Below, piece after piece: positions 37,901 through 44,560 of a stretch of DNA of 64,000 nucleotides. Position numbers and translations under genes: made by a program. The first letter of the stretch is position 1; the number at the start of each line of letters is the position of its first letter. The notes below the pieces were generated by a model. The model had not been told where the DNA came from. It made no database searches and saw nothing but the letters and a program-made list of their open reading frames with translations. Origin of the DNA: Bryobacterales bacterium (GTDB taxonomy: Bacteria > Acidobacteriota > Terriglobia > Bryobacterales > Bryobacteraceae); NCBI GenBank assembly GCA_003167495.1, contig PMSX01000204.1:37920-101919 (forward strand). Reading direction: 5' to 3'.

Positions 37901-38555
37901 CGGAGAGCTTCCCGCCGAAACCCAGATCGCTCTGTTACGTGTTCTGCAGGAGCACGAATTTGAACGTGTCGGTGCGGCTGGATCGATCCGAACCAATGTT
38001 CGGGTGATTGCGGCCACTAACCGCGACTTGGAGGCTGCCATCGCCGCGGGCACGTTCCGGAGTGACCTGTTTTACCGGCTCAACGTTTTTCCAATCGAAA
38101 TGCCTTCTTTGCGTGAACGAAGAGCAGACATTCCCTTGTTGGTTGAGTACTTCATTGATCGTTTCGCAAGGCAAGCAGGCAAGAGCTTTCAGGCGGTGAA
38201 TAAAAAGAGCCTTGATCTGCTTCAGTCGTATCCATGGCCGGGGAATATTCGTGAATTGCAGAACGTGATTGAGCGATCTGTCATTGTATGCGAAACAGAG
38301 ACTTTCTCAGTCGATGAAAGCTGGCTTTCGCGAAAACCTCCCGTTACCGTGCCGACCAGTGGACTTGAGCCTCTTAGGAAGCTTCCTTCTCAGGAGAAGG
38401 AGATCATTGAAGCTGCGCTGCGCGAAAGCGGCGGACGGGTGTACGGCCCCTCCGGCGCCGCTGTCAAACTCGGCATACCCCGATCCACTCTGGAGCATAA
38501 GATCAGGTCGCTGAAGATCAGCAAGAAACGCTTTAAAACCGCAGTTTCCCCGTAG
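31974..38555 (+). CDS. Giant Ser/Thr kinase-like / ATPase / GAF / triple-PAS / sigma-54 activator fusion
   Basis: 2193 residues. 1-285: Ser/Thr kinase domain with LIHKDIKPANVL and GTLAYMAPEQTGRMN; the DFG motif reads GFG (LTGFGIAS) and no beta-3 lysine is seen, so it may not be catalytic. ~300-800: STAND/AAA-type ATPase, Walker A GYSGVGKSS (~340), LALFLDDLQWLD (~468). ~800-1290: helical repeats. ~1300-1465: GAF. Three PAS domains follow to ~1850 (HRSEAYLTQGQSISRTGSFG; EAQRLSHSGSWAWNP; EMELRQIVDFAPQQVAV). ~1870-2110: sigma-54 AAA+ with GETGTGKE (~1902) and GAFTGA. C-terminal Fis helix-turn-helix. Related proteins usually end in a histidine kinase, so this end is a swap. GTG 31974 or ATG 31986 start. 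Confidence 0.93.
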   Translation: MATRMPSITEPTEYVLEPLRESADFTLHRGRQHGSPVPVLVVALAAEQPSTQGLRRLEHEYSLADELDPAWAAKPLAITRHEGRTILVLQDPGGELLDRVLERDLLGNHGQPLDLTRVLRIAIGLAKALGQVHQQGLIHKDIKPANVLADDAGNVWLTGFGIASQLPRESQTPAPPEIIAGTLAYMAPEQTGRMNRSIDTRSDLYSLGVTLYEMLTGRPPFSAADPLEWVHCHIARQPTPPGDRAAIPEPLSAIVMKLLAKNAEERYQTASGLETDLRRCLVEWQLHGLINPFPLGAHDGSDRLLIPEKLYGREREIDALLAAFDRVVTQGTAELVLVSGYSGVGKSSVVNELHKALVPSRGLFASGKFDQYKRDIPYATLAQAFQTLTRQILVKSEVEVERWRGSLQEAVGPNGQLIINLIPEVEFLIGKQPPVPDLPPQDARNRFQMVFRRFLGAFAKPEHPLALFLDDLQWLDAATLELLEHLITDPDVRHLMLVGAYRDNEVSSSHPLTQTLAAIRKAGAKMGEIVLATLALDDIGRLVTDALHCEWDSAQPLVELVHEKTAGNPFFAIQFLTALAEEGLLKFDPDASAWIWDLARIRAKGYTDNVVDLMVGKLKRLSNTTQDALKRLACLGNLVEIATLSLVFGESEEQIHTSLLESARTGLILRLEGSYAFLHDRIQEAAYALIPEGERAGAHLRIGRVLQANMTADGLTEHLFDVANQLNRGAALLIEREDKAQVATIDLRTGRKAKASAAYASARTYFASGIALLDEQDWGIQHDLKFSLSLECAECELLCGSLEKAAQLIGELLHRAASDVEFADASCLKINLHVLTGEHPLAIESAIGCLRRFGIDLPAHPTIEQVRAEHETVWQTLNGRPIESLIDLPLMTDPKIQAAMQVLSVLAGPATFTDFQLFCLLACRMVNVSIKHGMSGASAYAYACLGSVLGANFHRYREGYRLARLACDLVEKHAFTAYDTKVYHAMGLAAFWTQPLTSVIEIRRATTRTATERGDLTFACYGMHQSITYLLTRNDPLDAVWRESAMALNFARTAKFRDVVDLIVSQQRFIASVQGRDATFSTVSDERFDEAAFEAQLTAERTPTVICLHWIRKLKARYLSGDYAEALRASDKAKALLWISSVQLQMLDYSYYTALTVAALYQDASPDEQAGWRELLTAHREQLREWAENYPPTFADKHELVSAEIARLEGRDSEAMHLYERAIRSARANSFVQNEALSYEVAGRFYLARGFEMIAHMYLRHARNCYDRWGALGKVKQLDERYPHLHEERGSTSPTATIGTPAEHLDLATVVKVSQAVSGEIVLEKLIEKLMRIAVEHAGAERGLLILLRGDEPRIEAEATTGHRGVEVAVRQAAVTALDLPKSALHYVIRTRERVVLDDGSIGNSYSDDEFVLRRRPRSVLCLPIVKQTKIVGALYLENNLTPSAFTSDRVAVLELLASQAAISLENAGLYSDLHRSEAYLTQGQSISRTGSFGWSVSSGEIYWSAETYNIFDYDRAVKPTLELVFQRIHPSDRDLVQQSLDDAINEKTDFDIEHSLLMPDGSVKHIHVLAHALKTPSGELEFVGAVTDVTAAKQAEMKLRESEAYLAEAQRLSHSGSWAWNPATGEFRYWSDECFRLMGFDPAEGMPPFETVAQRFHPDDQPIIAETLERAKRERPEFEVDYRMIHPGGEMRELHAVAHPVLGPSGDLVEFVGSVIDVTERKQAEEKIRESEMELRQIVDFAPQQVAVMGPDLSRLYVNQATLDYFGFTLEEWRKGDPGRFVHPDDGERLTRELQSRLLSGLPFEVEFRLLRKDGEYRWFLYRWNPLRDEQGHLRRWYVAATDIEDRKQAEQRLQNENVALREELDKASMFEQIVGTSPPLRNVLSRVSKVAPTDSSVLITGETGTGKELVARAIHRRSRRSSRAFVSVNCAAIPRDLIASELFGHEKGAFTGATQRRLGRFELAEGGTIFLDEAGELPAETQIALLRVLQEHEFERVGAAGSIRTNVRVIAATNRDLEAAIAAGTFRSDLFYRLNVFPIEMPSLRERRADIPLLVEYFIDRFARQAGKSFQAVNKKSLDLLQSYPWPGNIRELQNVIERSVIVCETETFSVDESWLSRKPPVTVPTSGLEPLRKLPSQEKEIIEAALRESGGRVYGPSGAAVKLGIPRSTLEHKIRSLKISKKRFKTAVSP

Positions 38556-38567
38556 GCACAACTCGCC

Positions 38568-38590
38568 GATACCAGAGTTTAGCTGGTATC
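38568..38590 (+). terminator. Hairpin after the giant regulator gene
   Basis: GATACCA (38568-38574) pairs with TGGTATC (38584-38590) across a nine-base loop, followed by ATTATTCC. It lies 13 bases after the stop codon of the 2193-residue protein and could be a weak terminator. Confidence 0.45.
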
Positions 38591-38646
38591 ATTATTCCTC
38601 CCATTGGTGCCGAATAAATCAGGTAAATATCGAAGCGAGGCAGGCC

Positions 38647-40149
38647 GTGGTGAAGTGGAACGCCCAATTCCCCCTTTCTGCGATTCAAAGGTATGTCCTC
38701 GCAATTCTTTCCGTCTCCTTGGCACTCGGCTTAGCGCTCCTTATGGAGGGCTTCCACGTCCGCGAGGTCGCGATACCGCTATTCCTGTTTGCCATAGCAG
38801 TCTCCGCCTGGTATGGAGGCGGGGCCGCGATATTGGCGCTTCTGCTCTCGTGCATCAGCTTCGATTACTTCTTTACAGAACCCCTTCACACGCTCTACAT
38901 CACCGGTTCTGATCTCCCTTACTTCATCTGTTTCACCTCATTCGCATCGCTTGTCACCTGGTTCAGCACTGTTCGACGCCGTGTTGAGGCGGAGCTTCGT
39001 CAAGCTCGGGACCAACTCGAAATCGAAGTTGCGGAGCGAACCCAGCAGGCTAGTCTGCTGGATCTCACGCACGACACCATCTTTGTTCGCGATATGAACG
39101 ATATCATCACCTACTGGAATCGGAGCGCCCAGGAGTTGTACGGCTGGACAGCAGCGGAAGCGATCGGTAAGCGTTCTCACGACCTCTTGCGGACCAGCTT
39201 TCCGGAACCCCTCGAGGACATCAGCGCGGAGTTGCTGCGAACGGGACGCTGGGATGGCGAGCTCAAGCACAGTAAAGCAGACGGAAACGTAGTGGTGGTG
39301 TCGAGCCGGTGGTCGCTGCGGCGAGATGACCGGCAGAGGCCAATTGCGATCCTCGAAACGAACAATGACATTACGGACCGTAAGTACCGGGAGCTCGAAA
39401 TTAGCAGCCTCAATGAAGAGCTTGGAACGCGAACTGCGGAGCTTGAATCCAGTAACAAAGAACTGGAGGCCTTTGCTTATTCGATATCGCATGATCTCCG
39501 CGCGCCCCTTCGCCACATGGCCGGATTCACCGAGCTCCTGAAAAAGAACAGTGCGTCGGTTCTTAACGAGAAAAACCAACGATATGTGACGATGATCCTG
39601 GAATCGGCAAAACGGATGGGCGACCTGATCGACGACCTTTTGGCCTTTTCCAGAATCGGCCGTACGGAGGCCCGCCGGACGACGGTCAGCCTGGAGCAAC
39701 TCGTGCAAGAAGCCGTGACTGAAATCCGGCAGGATACCGGCGGACGCGATATTGTGTGGAGGGTTGCTGCGTTGCCCGCGGTGTACCGAGACCGTTCCAT
39801 GCTGCGGCTGGCATTCGTCAACCTGATCGCGAATGCTGTGAAGTTCACCGGCACGCGGGCGCGAGCCGAAATCGAAATCGGCTGCACAGACCAAGGCCAA
39901 AGCCAGGTAGTGGTGTTCGTTCGGGACAATGGAGTCGGCTTTAATATGAAATATGCAAACAAACTATTTGGTGTATTCCAGCGCCTGCACTCCGCTGAAG
40001 CGTTTGAAGGCACCGGCATCGGGCTAGCTACCGTTCAGCGTATTGTGCATCGACACGGGGGCAGAGTCTGGGCGGAGGGGCAGGTCGATCACGGCGCAAC
40101 CTTTTTTTTCTCACTTTCAAGCTCTGATCGCAAGGAGTCTAAAGCATGA
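38647..40149 (+). CDS. Sensor histidine kinase with KdpD-like membrane domain and PAS
   Basis: 500 residues. The first ~115 are a DUF4118 (KdpD-type) four-helix membrane module (YVLAILSVSLALGLALLMEG, then AILALLLSCISFDYFFTEPLHTLYI). A coiled region, a PAS domain (ASLLDLTHDTIFVRDMNDIITYWNRSAQELYGWTAAEAIGK) and a HisKA domain with the phosphorylated His in FAYSISHDLRAPLRHMAGFTELL follow. The HATPase domain has NLIANAVKFTG, FVRDNGVGFNMKYANKLFGVFQRLH and GTGIGLATVQRIV. This layout matches light- or redox-type kinases that pair with Rcp1-like regulators. GTG start at 38647. The next gene overlaps by ATGA and is the probable partner. Confidence 0.92.
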   Translation: MVKWNAQFPLSAIQRYVLAILSVSLALGLALLMEGFHVREVAIPLFLFAIAVSAWYGGGAAILALLLSCISFDYFFTEPLHTLYITGSDLPYFICFTSFASLVTWFSTVRRRVEAELRQARDQLEIEVAERTQQASLLDLTHDTIFVRDMNDIITYWNRSAQELYGWTAAEAIGKRSHDLLRTSFPEPLEDISAELLRTGRWDGELKHSKADGNVVVVSSRWSLRRDDRQRPIAILETNNDITDRKYRELEISSLNEELGTRTAELESSNKELEAFAYSISHDLRAPLRHMAGFTELLKKNSASVLNEKNQRYVTMILESAKRMGDLIDDLLAFSRIGRTEARRTTVSLEQLVQEAVTEIRQDTGGRDIVWRVAALPAVYRDRSMLRLAFVNLIANAVKFTGTRARAEIEIGCTDQGQSQVVVFVRDNGVGFNMKYANKLFGVFQRLHSAEAFEGTGIGLATVQRIVHRHGGRVWAEGQVDHGATFFFSLSSSDRKESKA

Positions 40150-40598
40150 GTAGCCTCGGACGTATCTTGATGGTCGAAGACGACGCGAAGGACATTGAGC
40201 TTACGCTGACAGCCTTAGAAGATTACAATCTTGCCAACGAGGTTGTGGTCGTTCGCGATGGCGAGAACGCCCTCGACTATCTTTACTGCCGGGGTGACTT
40301 CTCTACACGTTCGAACGATAATCCCGCCGTCATGTTACTGGACCTTAAATTGCAGAAGGTCCACGGATTGGAAGTGCTGGAGCAAATCAAATCGGATGAG
40401 AAGCTGAAGTTGATTCCGGTGGTGGTGCTCACTTCCTCCCGCGAAGAAATAGACATGGTGGCGAGCTATAAGCTGGGGGTGAACGCCTATGTCGTGAAGC
40501 CGGTGGATTTCCATGAGTTTGTGAACGCCATCAAAGAGCTGGGGATTTTCTGGGCTGTGATTAACGAACCGCCGCCGGGAAGCGCAAAAAAGAACTAG
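40146..40598 (+). CDS. Single-domain response regulator, Rcp1-like
   Basis: 150 residues, one receiver domain with no output domain. Acidic pocket LMVEDDAKDIELTLTAL, phospho-acceptor Asp in AVMLLDLKLQKVHG, conserved Thr in VVVLTSSREE, Lys in AYVVKPVDFHEFVNAIKELGIFW. The FWAVINEPPP ending is typical of Rcp1-type regulators. The start overlaps the kinase stop (ATGA). With no DNA-binding domain it would pass phosphate on or act by contact; a natural candidate is the REC-PAS-sigma-54 protein encoded seven bases downstream. Confidence 0.92.
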   Translation: MSSLGRILMVEDDAKDIELTLTALEDYNLANEVVVVRDGENALDYLYCRGDFSTRSNDNPAVMLLDLKLQKVHGLEVLEQIKSDEKLKLIPVVVLTSSREEIDMVASYKLGVNAYVVKPVDFHEFVNAIKELGIFWAVINEPPPGSAKKN

Positions 40599-40604
40599 CC
40601 CAAA

Positions 40605-40925
40605 ATGAATTCTCAGTTGCGTATTCTGCATCTTGAAGATGACTCCCAGGACACAGAACTTATTCGGGAGACGCTCGAAGGCGAAGGCATTAGTTGCCAA
40701 GTGACCTGTGTTGAAACCGAGGCTCTTTTCATCGGGTGGCTCGAAAACGGTGGTTTTGACTTGATTTTCGCGGACTATACTCTCCCCTCCTTCGACGGCC
40801 TGTCTGCGTTAAAGCGCGCCCATCAAATCCGGCCGCTGGTTCCCTTCATCTTTGTCTCAGGAACCATGGACGAAGAAATCGCGATCGAGTCCCTCAAGAT
40901 CGGCGCGACGGATTTATGTTTTTAA
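40605..40925 (+). pseudogene. REC-PAS-sigma-54 activator, fragment 1 of 3 (receiver)
   Basis: Receiver domain of what should be a single regulator: RILHLEDDSQDTELIRETL, phospho-acceptor Asp in FDLIFADYTLPSFDG, VPFIFVSGTMDEE, then GATD where the frame breaks. The DNA has one extra T near 40914: GATTTATG where GATTATG would read DYVFK, the usual end of such receivers. The stop follows at once. As written, this fragment could still make a 106-residue receiver. Confidence 0.75.
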
Positions 40926-41262
40926 GACTCGGCTGTCAAGGCTCGCGCCCTCTGTGCGACGGGCGTTACGGGAAGCGGGCGAGAGAGCTGAACTGAGCCG
41001 CGCCACGGAGGCGCTGCGGCGCAGTGAAGCTTACTTAGCAGAAGCGCAGAGACTGAGTCACACCGGCAGCTTCGGCTGGGATGTTTCCAGCGGAGAAATC
41101 TACTGGTCTCGAGAGACCTTTCGCATATTTGAATACCAACGGGCAGACCGCGTTCCGTTAGAGCTGGTAGTGCAACGGACTCACCCGGAAGACAGGCTGA
41201 TGGTACAGCAACTGTTGGACCCTGTTTCACGCGAGAGGACGGATTTCGATTTCGAACAATAG
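40915..41262 (+). pseudogene. REC-PAS-sigma-54 activator, fragment 2 of 3 (PAS)
   Basis: Continues YVFKTRLSRLAPSVRRALREAGERAELSRATEALRRSEAYLAEAQRLSHTGSFGWDVSSGEIYWSRETFRIFEYQ, a PAS domain very close to PAS 1 and 2 of the giant regulator. It ends at DFDFEQ-stop. One extra base near 41259 (CAAT where CAT would read EHR) shifts the frame; the expected continuation RLLIPDGSVKYV is in fragment 3. Both breaks are single-base insertions. Confidence 0.75.
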
Positions 41263-42436
41263 GCTGCTGATACCCGATGGATCCGTCAAATACGTGCGGG
41301 TTGTGGGTCGTCCCTCGCAGGCCGAGTCAGGCAGCTTTGAGTTCGTAGGAGCAGTGACGGATTTCACCGAGCGCAAGCGAGCCGAAGCCGACCTCCGGGA
41401 GACTTTTGATGAAATCAAGAAGTTGCGAGACCAGCTCTTCAAAGAGAACATTGCGCTACGGGTAGAAATCGAAAGAGCATCTCTGTTCGACGAGATCGTG
41501 GGCGAGTCCGCAGCTTTGCAAGCTGTCCTGACGCGTGTCGCCAAGGTCGCTCCGGCCGACTCCAGCGTTCTGATCACGGGCGAAACCGGCACGGGGAAGG
41601 AATTGGTTGCCCGCGCCATTCACAGGCGCTCCCGGCGCTCCAAACGCGCGTTTGTGAGTGTGAACTGCGCAGCCATTCCACGCGACTTGATCGCATCAGA
41701 ATTGTTCGGCCGTGAGAAGGGCGCGTTCACGGGGGCAACTCAGCGGCGTTTAGGGCGCTTTGAACTGGCCGAAGGCGGCACGGTCTTTCTCGACGAAGTC
41801 GGAGAGCTTCCTGCCGAAACCCAGATCGCCCTGCTGCGAGTTCTGCAGGAGCACGAATTTGAGCGTGTGGGCGGAACTGGATCCATCAAAACCGATGTTC
41901 GGGTGATTGCGGCCACTAACCGGGACTTAGAGGCTGCGATCGTCGCGGGCACGTTCAGGAGCGACCTGTTTTACCGGCTCAACGTCTTTCCCATTGAGAT
42001 GCCTCCTTTGCGGGAACGAAGAGAAGACATTCCCCTGCTGGTCGAGTACTTCATTGATCGTTTTGCAAGGAAGGCAGGAAAGAGCTTTCAGGCGCTGGAC
42101 AGGAACAGTCTTGAGCTGCTTCAGTCATACGTCTGGCCGGGTAATATTCGCGAATTGCAGAACGTGATTGAGCGCTCTGTCATCGTATGCGAAACAGAGA
42201 ATTTCTCAGTCGATGAGAGCTGGCTTTCGCAACAAACTTCTGCGACTGAGCGGAACCCGGAACTCGGCCTGTTCAAGAGGCCCGCTGCTGAGGAGAAAGC
42301 AATCATCGAGGCTGCGCTGAACGAAAGCGGAGGACGGGTGTACGGACCCTCCGGCGCGGCTGCCAAACTCGGTATACCAAGATCCACTCTTGAGTCGAAG
42401 ATCAGGTCGCTAAAGATCAACAAGAATCGCTTCTAA
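41261..42436 (+). pseudogene. REC-PAS-sigma-54 activator, fragment 3 of 3 (AAA+ and Fis)
   Basis: From RLLIPDGSVKYVRVVG, the end of PAS, then a coiled linker (ETFDEIKKLRDQLFKENIALRVEIERASLF), a complete sigma-54 AAA+ domain ([33 protein letters not shown]) and a Fis-type helix-turn-helix (YGPSGAAAKLGIPRSTLESKIRSLKINKNRF). It is strikingly similar, in DNA as well as protein, to the end of the giant regulator 4 kb upstream, which points to a recent duplication of the module. A truncated protein from an internal start (for example 41294) would be an activator lacking receiver and most of PAS. Confidence 0.8.
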
Positions 42437-42513
42437 ACCCGCGATCCCTCGAAGAGCAGCCAATCCTTTCGCAGCTGAACCTCAAAAGCTTCCCAAATTG
42501 TCCAAAAGTGGTC

Positions 42514-42534
42514 AATTGGCCAACTTGGCCAATT
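42514..42534. promoter_or_regulatory. 21-bp perfect palindrome upstream of the STAS gene
   Basis: AATTGGCCAA at 42514-42523 and TTGGCCAATT at 42525-42534 flank a central C at 42524, giving a perfect inverted repeat. It is centred about 52 bp before the -24 element at 42576. It is well placed as an activator or repressor binding site. GGTCAATT occurs at its left shoulder (42510) and again near 42544. Confidence 0.55.
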
Positions 42535-42575
42535 TTGCATGTCGGTCAATTCCTGTGATTTCAGCAACTTACGAT

Positions 42576-42590
42576 TGGCGTTGGGCTTGC
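42576..42590 (+). promoter_or_regulatory. Candidate sigma-54 promoter for the STAS-activator unit
   Basis: TGGCGTTGGGCTTGCA: TGG, eight bases, TTGC, then A, a full match to the spacing and to both core elements. Predicted start near 42602; the STAS gene begins at 42661. Confidence 0.55.
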
Positions 42591-42660
42591 ACTTCCAATG
42601 CGAGAAAAATGAGCAAGGCAAGAATCGAATTGGATCCCGCTCCGAATTGCAAAGGGTAGA

Positions 42661-42924
42661 ATGCTGAGAATTCAAAGGTCGGCAAACGGGGAAGTGGTCT
42701 TTACGTTGAGCGGACAAGTGGACGAAGAATCGATAGTCGAGTTGGAAACACTAATTAACGCGGAAGCGAAAGGGTCCCGTATAGTCTTGGATCTAAAAGA
42801 CGTAACGCTGGCAAACGATGATGCCGTCACCTTTTTTGTGCGCTGCGAAGCAAACAGCATCACACTGAAGAATTGCCCAGCATATGTTCGCGAGTGGATC
42901 AATGCAAAACGGCGCGAAAGTTAA
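42661..42924 (+). CDS. STAS-domain protein (anti-anti-sigma-like)
   Basis: 87 residues, a short STAS fold: MLRIQRSANGEVVFTLSGQVDEESIVELETLINAE, then IVLDLKDVTLANDDAVTFFVRCEANSITLKNCP. The position that carries the phosphorylated Ser in SpoIIAA-type proteins reads NDDAV, so a phospho-switch is unlikely. STAS domains bind other regulators. It lies 73 bp before a sensorless sigma-54 activator on the same strand, so a role as that activator's partner is possible. A sigma-54 promoter and a perfect palindrome precede it. Confidence 0.8.
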   Translation: MLRIQRSANGEVVFTLSGQVDEESIVELETLINAEAKGSRIVLDLKDVTLANDDAVTFFVRCEANSITLKNCPAYVREWINAKRRES

Positions 42925-42997
42925 TGCCTGAGACAGGCCCTTGCTGTGTTTAAACGTTAGTTAAATGTATACCGGACGAACGAAAGGAGTAGCGACG

Positions 42998-44086
42998 ATG
43001 TCGACACAGGCAAGCTGGGCATCTCAAATGCCCGCAATCATTCATGATGGATCCTTTGGCGAGGATGCGGCGTTGACGAACGCCGAACTCGACAACAACG
43101 AACTTTGCGGCAGCGGCTTACCCCGCATTGTCGGTAACAGCGCTGCTCTCCGGCGCGTACTTGCAATGGTTCGGGTGGTAGCCCCGACCGACGCCACAGT
43201 CTTGATCAATGGGGAAACAGGAACAGGCAAAGAACTGATTGCGGAAGCTGTTCACAAGTGCAGCGAGCGATCAAGGGGCCCATTTGTGAAGGTGAATTGC
43301 GCCGCAATTCCTGCAGGTTTACTCGAAAGTGAGCTGTTCGGTCACGAGCGCGGCGCCTTTACGGGAGCGGTCGCGCGCGGTATTGGACGGTTCGAACGCG
43401 CCAATGGAGGCACCTTATTCTTGGACGAGATAGGCGACCTTCCGCTGGAGTTACAACCAAAGCTTCTGCGGGTCATGCAGGAAAGACAGTTCGAGCGGCT
43501 AGGTGGTGGCGCCACGATCCGCACGGATGTGCGCGTGATCTGCGCCACCCATCAGAATCTCGCTGAAATGGTCGACGAACGTCGATTCCGGGCCGATCTC
43601 TTTTACCGGCTCAGCGTGTTCCCCATGGAACTGCCGCCGCTGCGTGAGCGCTCCGAAGATATCCGCTTGTTAGTTCAACATTTTGCTCTGGATTACGCTC
43701 GCCGCATGCGGAAACCGATCGCCGCCATTGCAGAGCAATTCATGGAGGCTCTTGCGCATCATTCTTGGCCGGGCAACGTTCGGGAGTTGCAAAACTTCAT
43801 AGAGCGTTCAGTAATTCTCTCCCAAGGATCTGTGCTAACTGGCTCGCTATCGGATCTCACTTCCGCTACCAAGGCATCTGCGCCCATCACAATGGCGCAG
43901 GCGGAGAGTTCGCACATCCTTCAGACTCTCCGGCAAACGGGCGGGATGGTTGGCGGTCCGAATGGTGCGGCCGCCCGCCTAGGCATGCACCGGTCGACGT
44001 TGATCTCCAAGATGCGGCGGCTGGGTATCAATCACGCCCAAAGATCAGCGTTGCCGGTACGAGCAGTAGCGACGGCCTCCAGGTAA
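42998..44086 (+). CDS. Sigma-54 activator without sensor domain (PspF-like), copy 2
   Basis: 362 residues. Same build as the protein at 25238: ~45 N-terminal residues of no known domain, a sigma-54 AAA+ domain ([58 protein letters not shown]) and a Fis helix-turn-helix ([23 protein letters not shown]). The AAA+ regions of the two are nearly identical. The N-terminal parts differ more, apart from a shared DNNEL segment. AAAGGAG (42983-42989) before the ATG at 42998 decides the start over ATG 42965. The next unit, an RND pump, has a sigma-54 promoter and is its likely target. Confidence 0.93.
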   Translation: MSTQASWASQMPAIIHDGSFGEDAALTNAELDNNELCGSGLPRIVGNSAALRRVLAMVRVVAPTDATVLINGETGTGKELIAEAVHKCSERSRGPFVKVNCAAIPAGLLESELFGHERGAFTGAVARGIGRFERANGGTLFLDEIGDLPLELQPKLLRVMQERQFERLGGGATIRTDVRVICATHQNLAEMVDERRFRADLFYRLSVFPMELPPLRERSEDIRLLVQHFALDYARRMRKPIAAIAEQFMEALAHHSWPGNVRELQNFIERSVILSQGSVLTGSLSDLTSATKASAPITMAQAESSHILQTLRQTGGMVGGPNGAAARLGMHRSTLISKMRRLGINHAQRSALPVRAVATASR

Positions 44087-44489
44087 GAAGACCCAATCTT
44101 CGGATCTCTCCGCTAATCGCCGAGGGGTTGCGTCGGGGAAGCCGTAGAGCTGTGGCGGTCAACGGTTCCCAACGTAATGAGAACGCCGGGCCGGCCGCGG
44201 ATGATGCGCATGCGCGCTTCGATCGCGACGACTTGCTCTCCTCCAGGCGATGGCTTTCGCATTTTCTCGAACAACGCCTGAATCCTGTCGTGGTGCTGAT
44301 AAAGCAGGCTGAAGTTCAGCTCATCACTTTACTTTTTACTTTTCCGGCGATCACTCTAGGGGAGTTGTGTCGAATCGGGAACATGATGTCGCCCAGAGAA
44401 CACCCGTCCCGGCAATCGTAGAAATGCACGCACCCGCAAAATGACAGAGGCAAATGGAATTGTTCAAAACGTCACTTTCTCAAATGGAC

Positions 44490-44504
44490 TGGCCCAAAAC
44501 TTGC
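44490..44504 (+). promoter_or_regulatory. Candidate sigma-54 promoter for the RND efflux operon
   Basis: TGGCCCAAAACTTGCT: TGG, eight bases, TTGC. Predicted start near 44516; the pump gene begins at 44561. AATTGTTCAAAA (44458-44469) just upstream resembles AATTGTCCAAAA (42496-42507) ahead of the STAS gene. The rest of 44087-44560 holds no gene that I can support. Confidence 0.55.
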
Positions 44505-44560
44505 TCCCTGCGTCTGGGGGAATCGAGTATGGACTGGTCAAACTCTAAGGCGGAAATGAT

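Noticed and set aside
38938..39900. 320-residue minus-strand ORF opposite the histidine kinase
   Set aside because: Antisense to conserved PAS and HisKA motifs; no domain of its own.
42525..42539. Possible -24/-12 element TTGGCCAATTTTGC at the palindrome
   Set aside because: GG and GC are ten bases apart rather than twelve; the properly spaced element is at 42576-42590.
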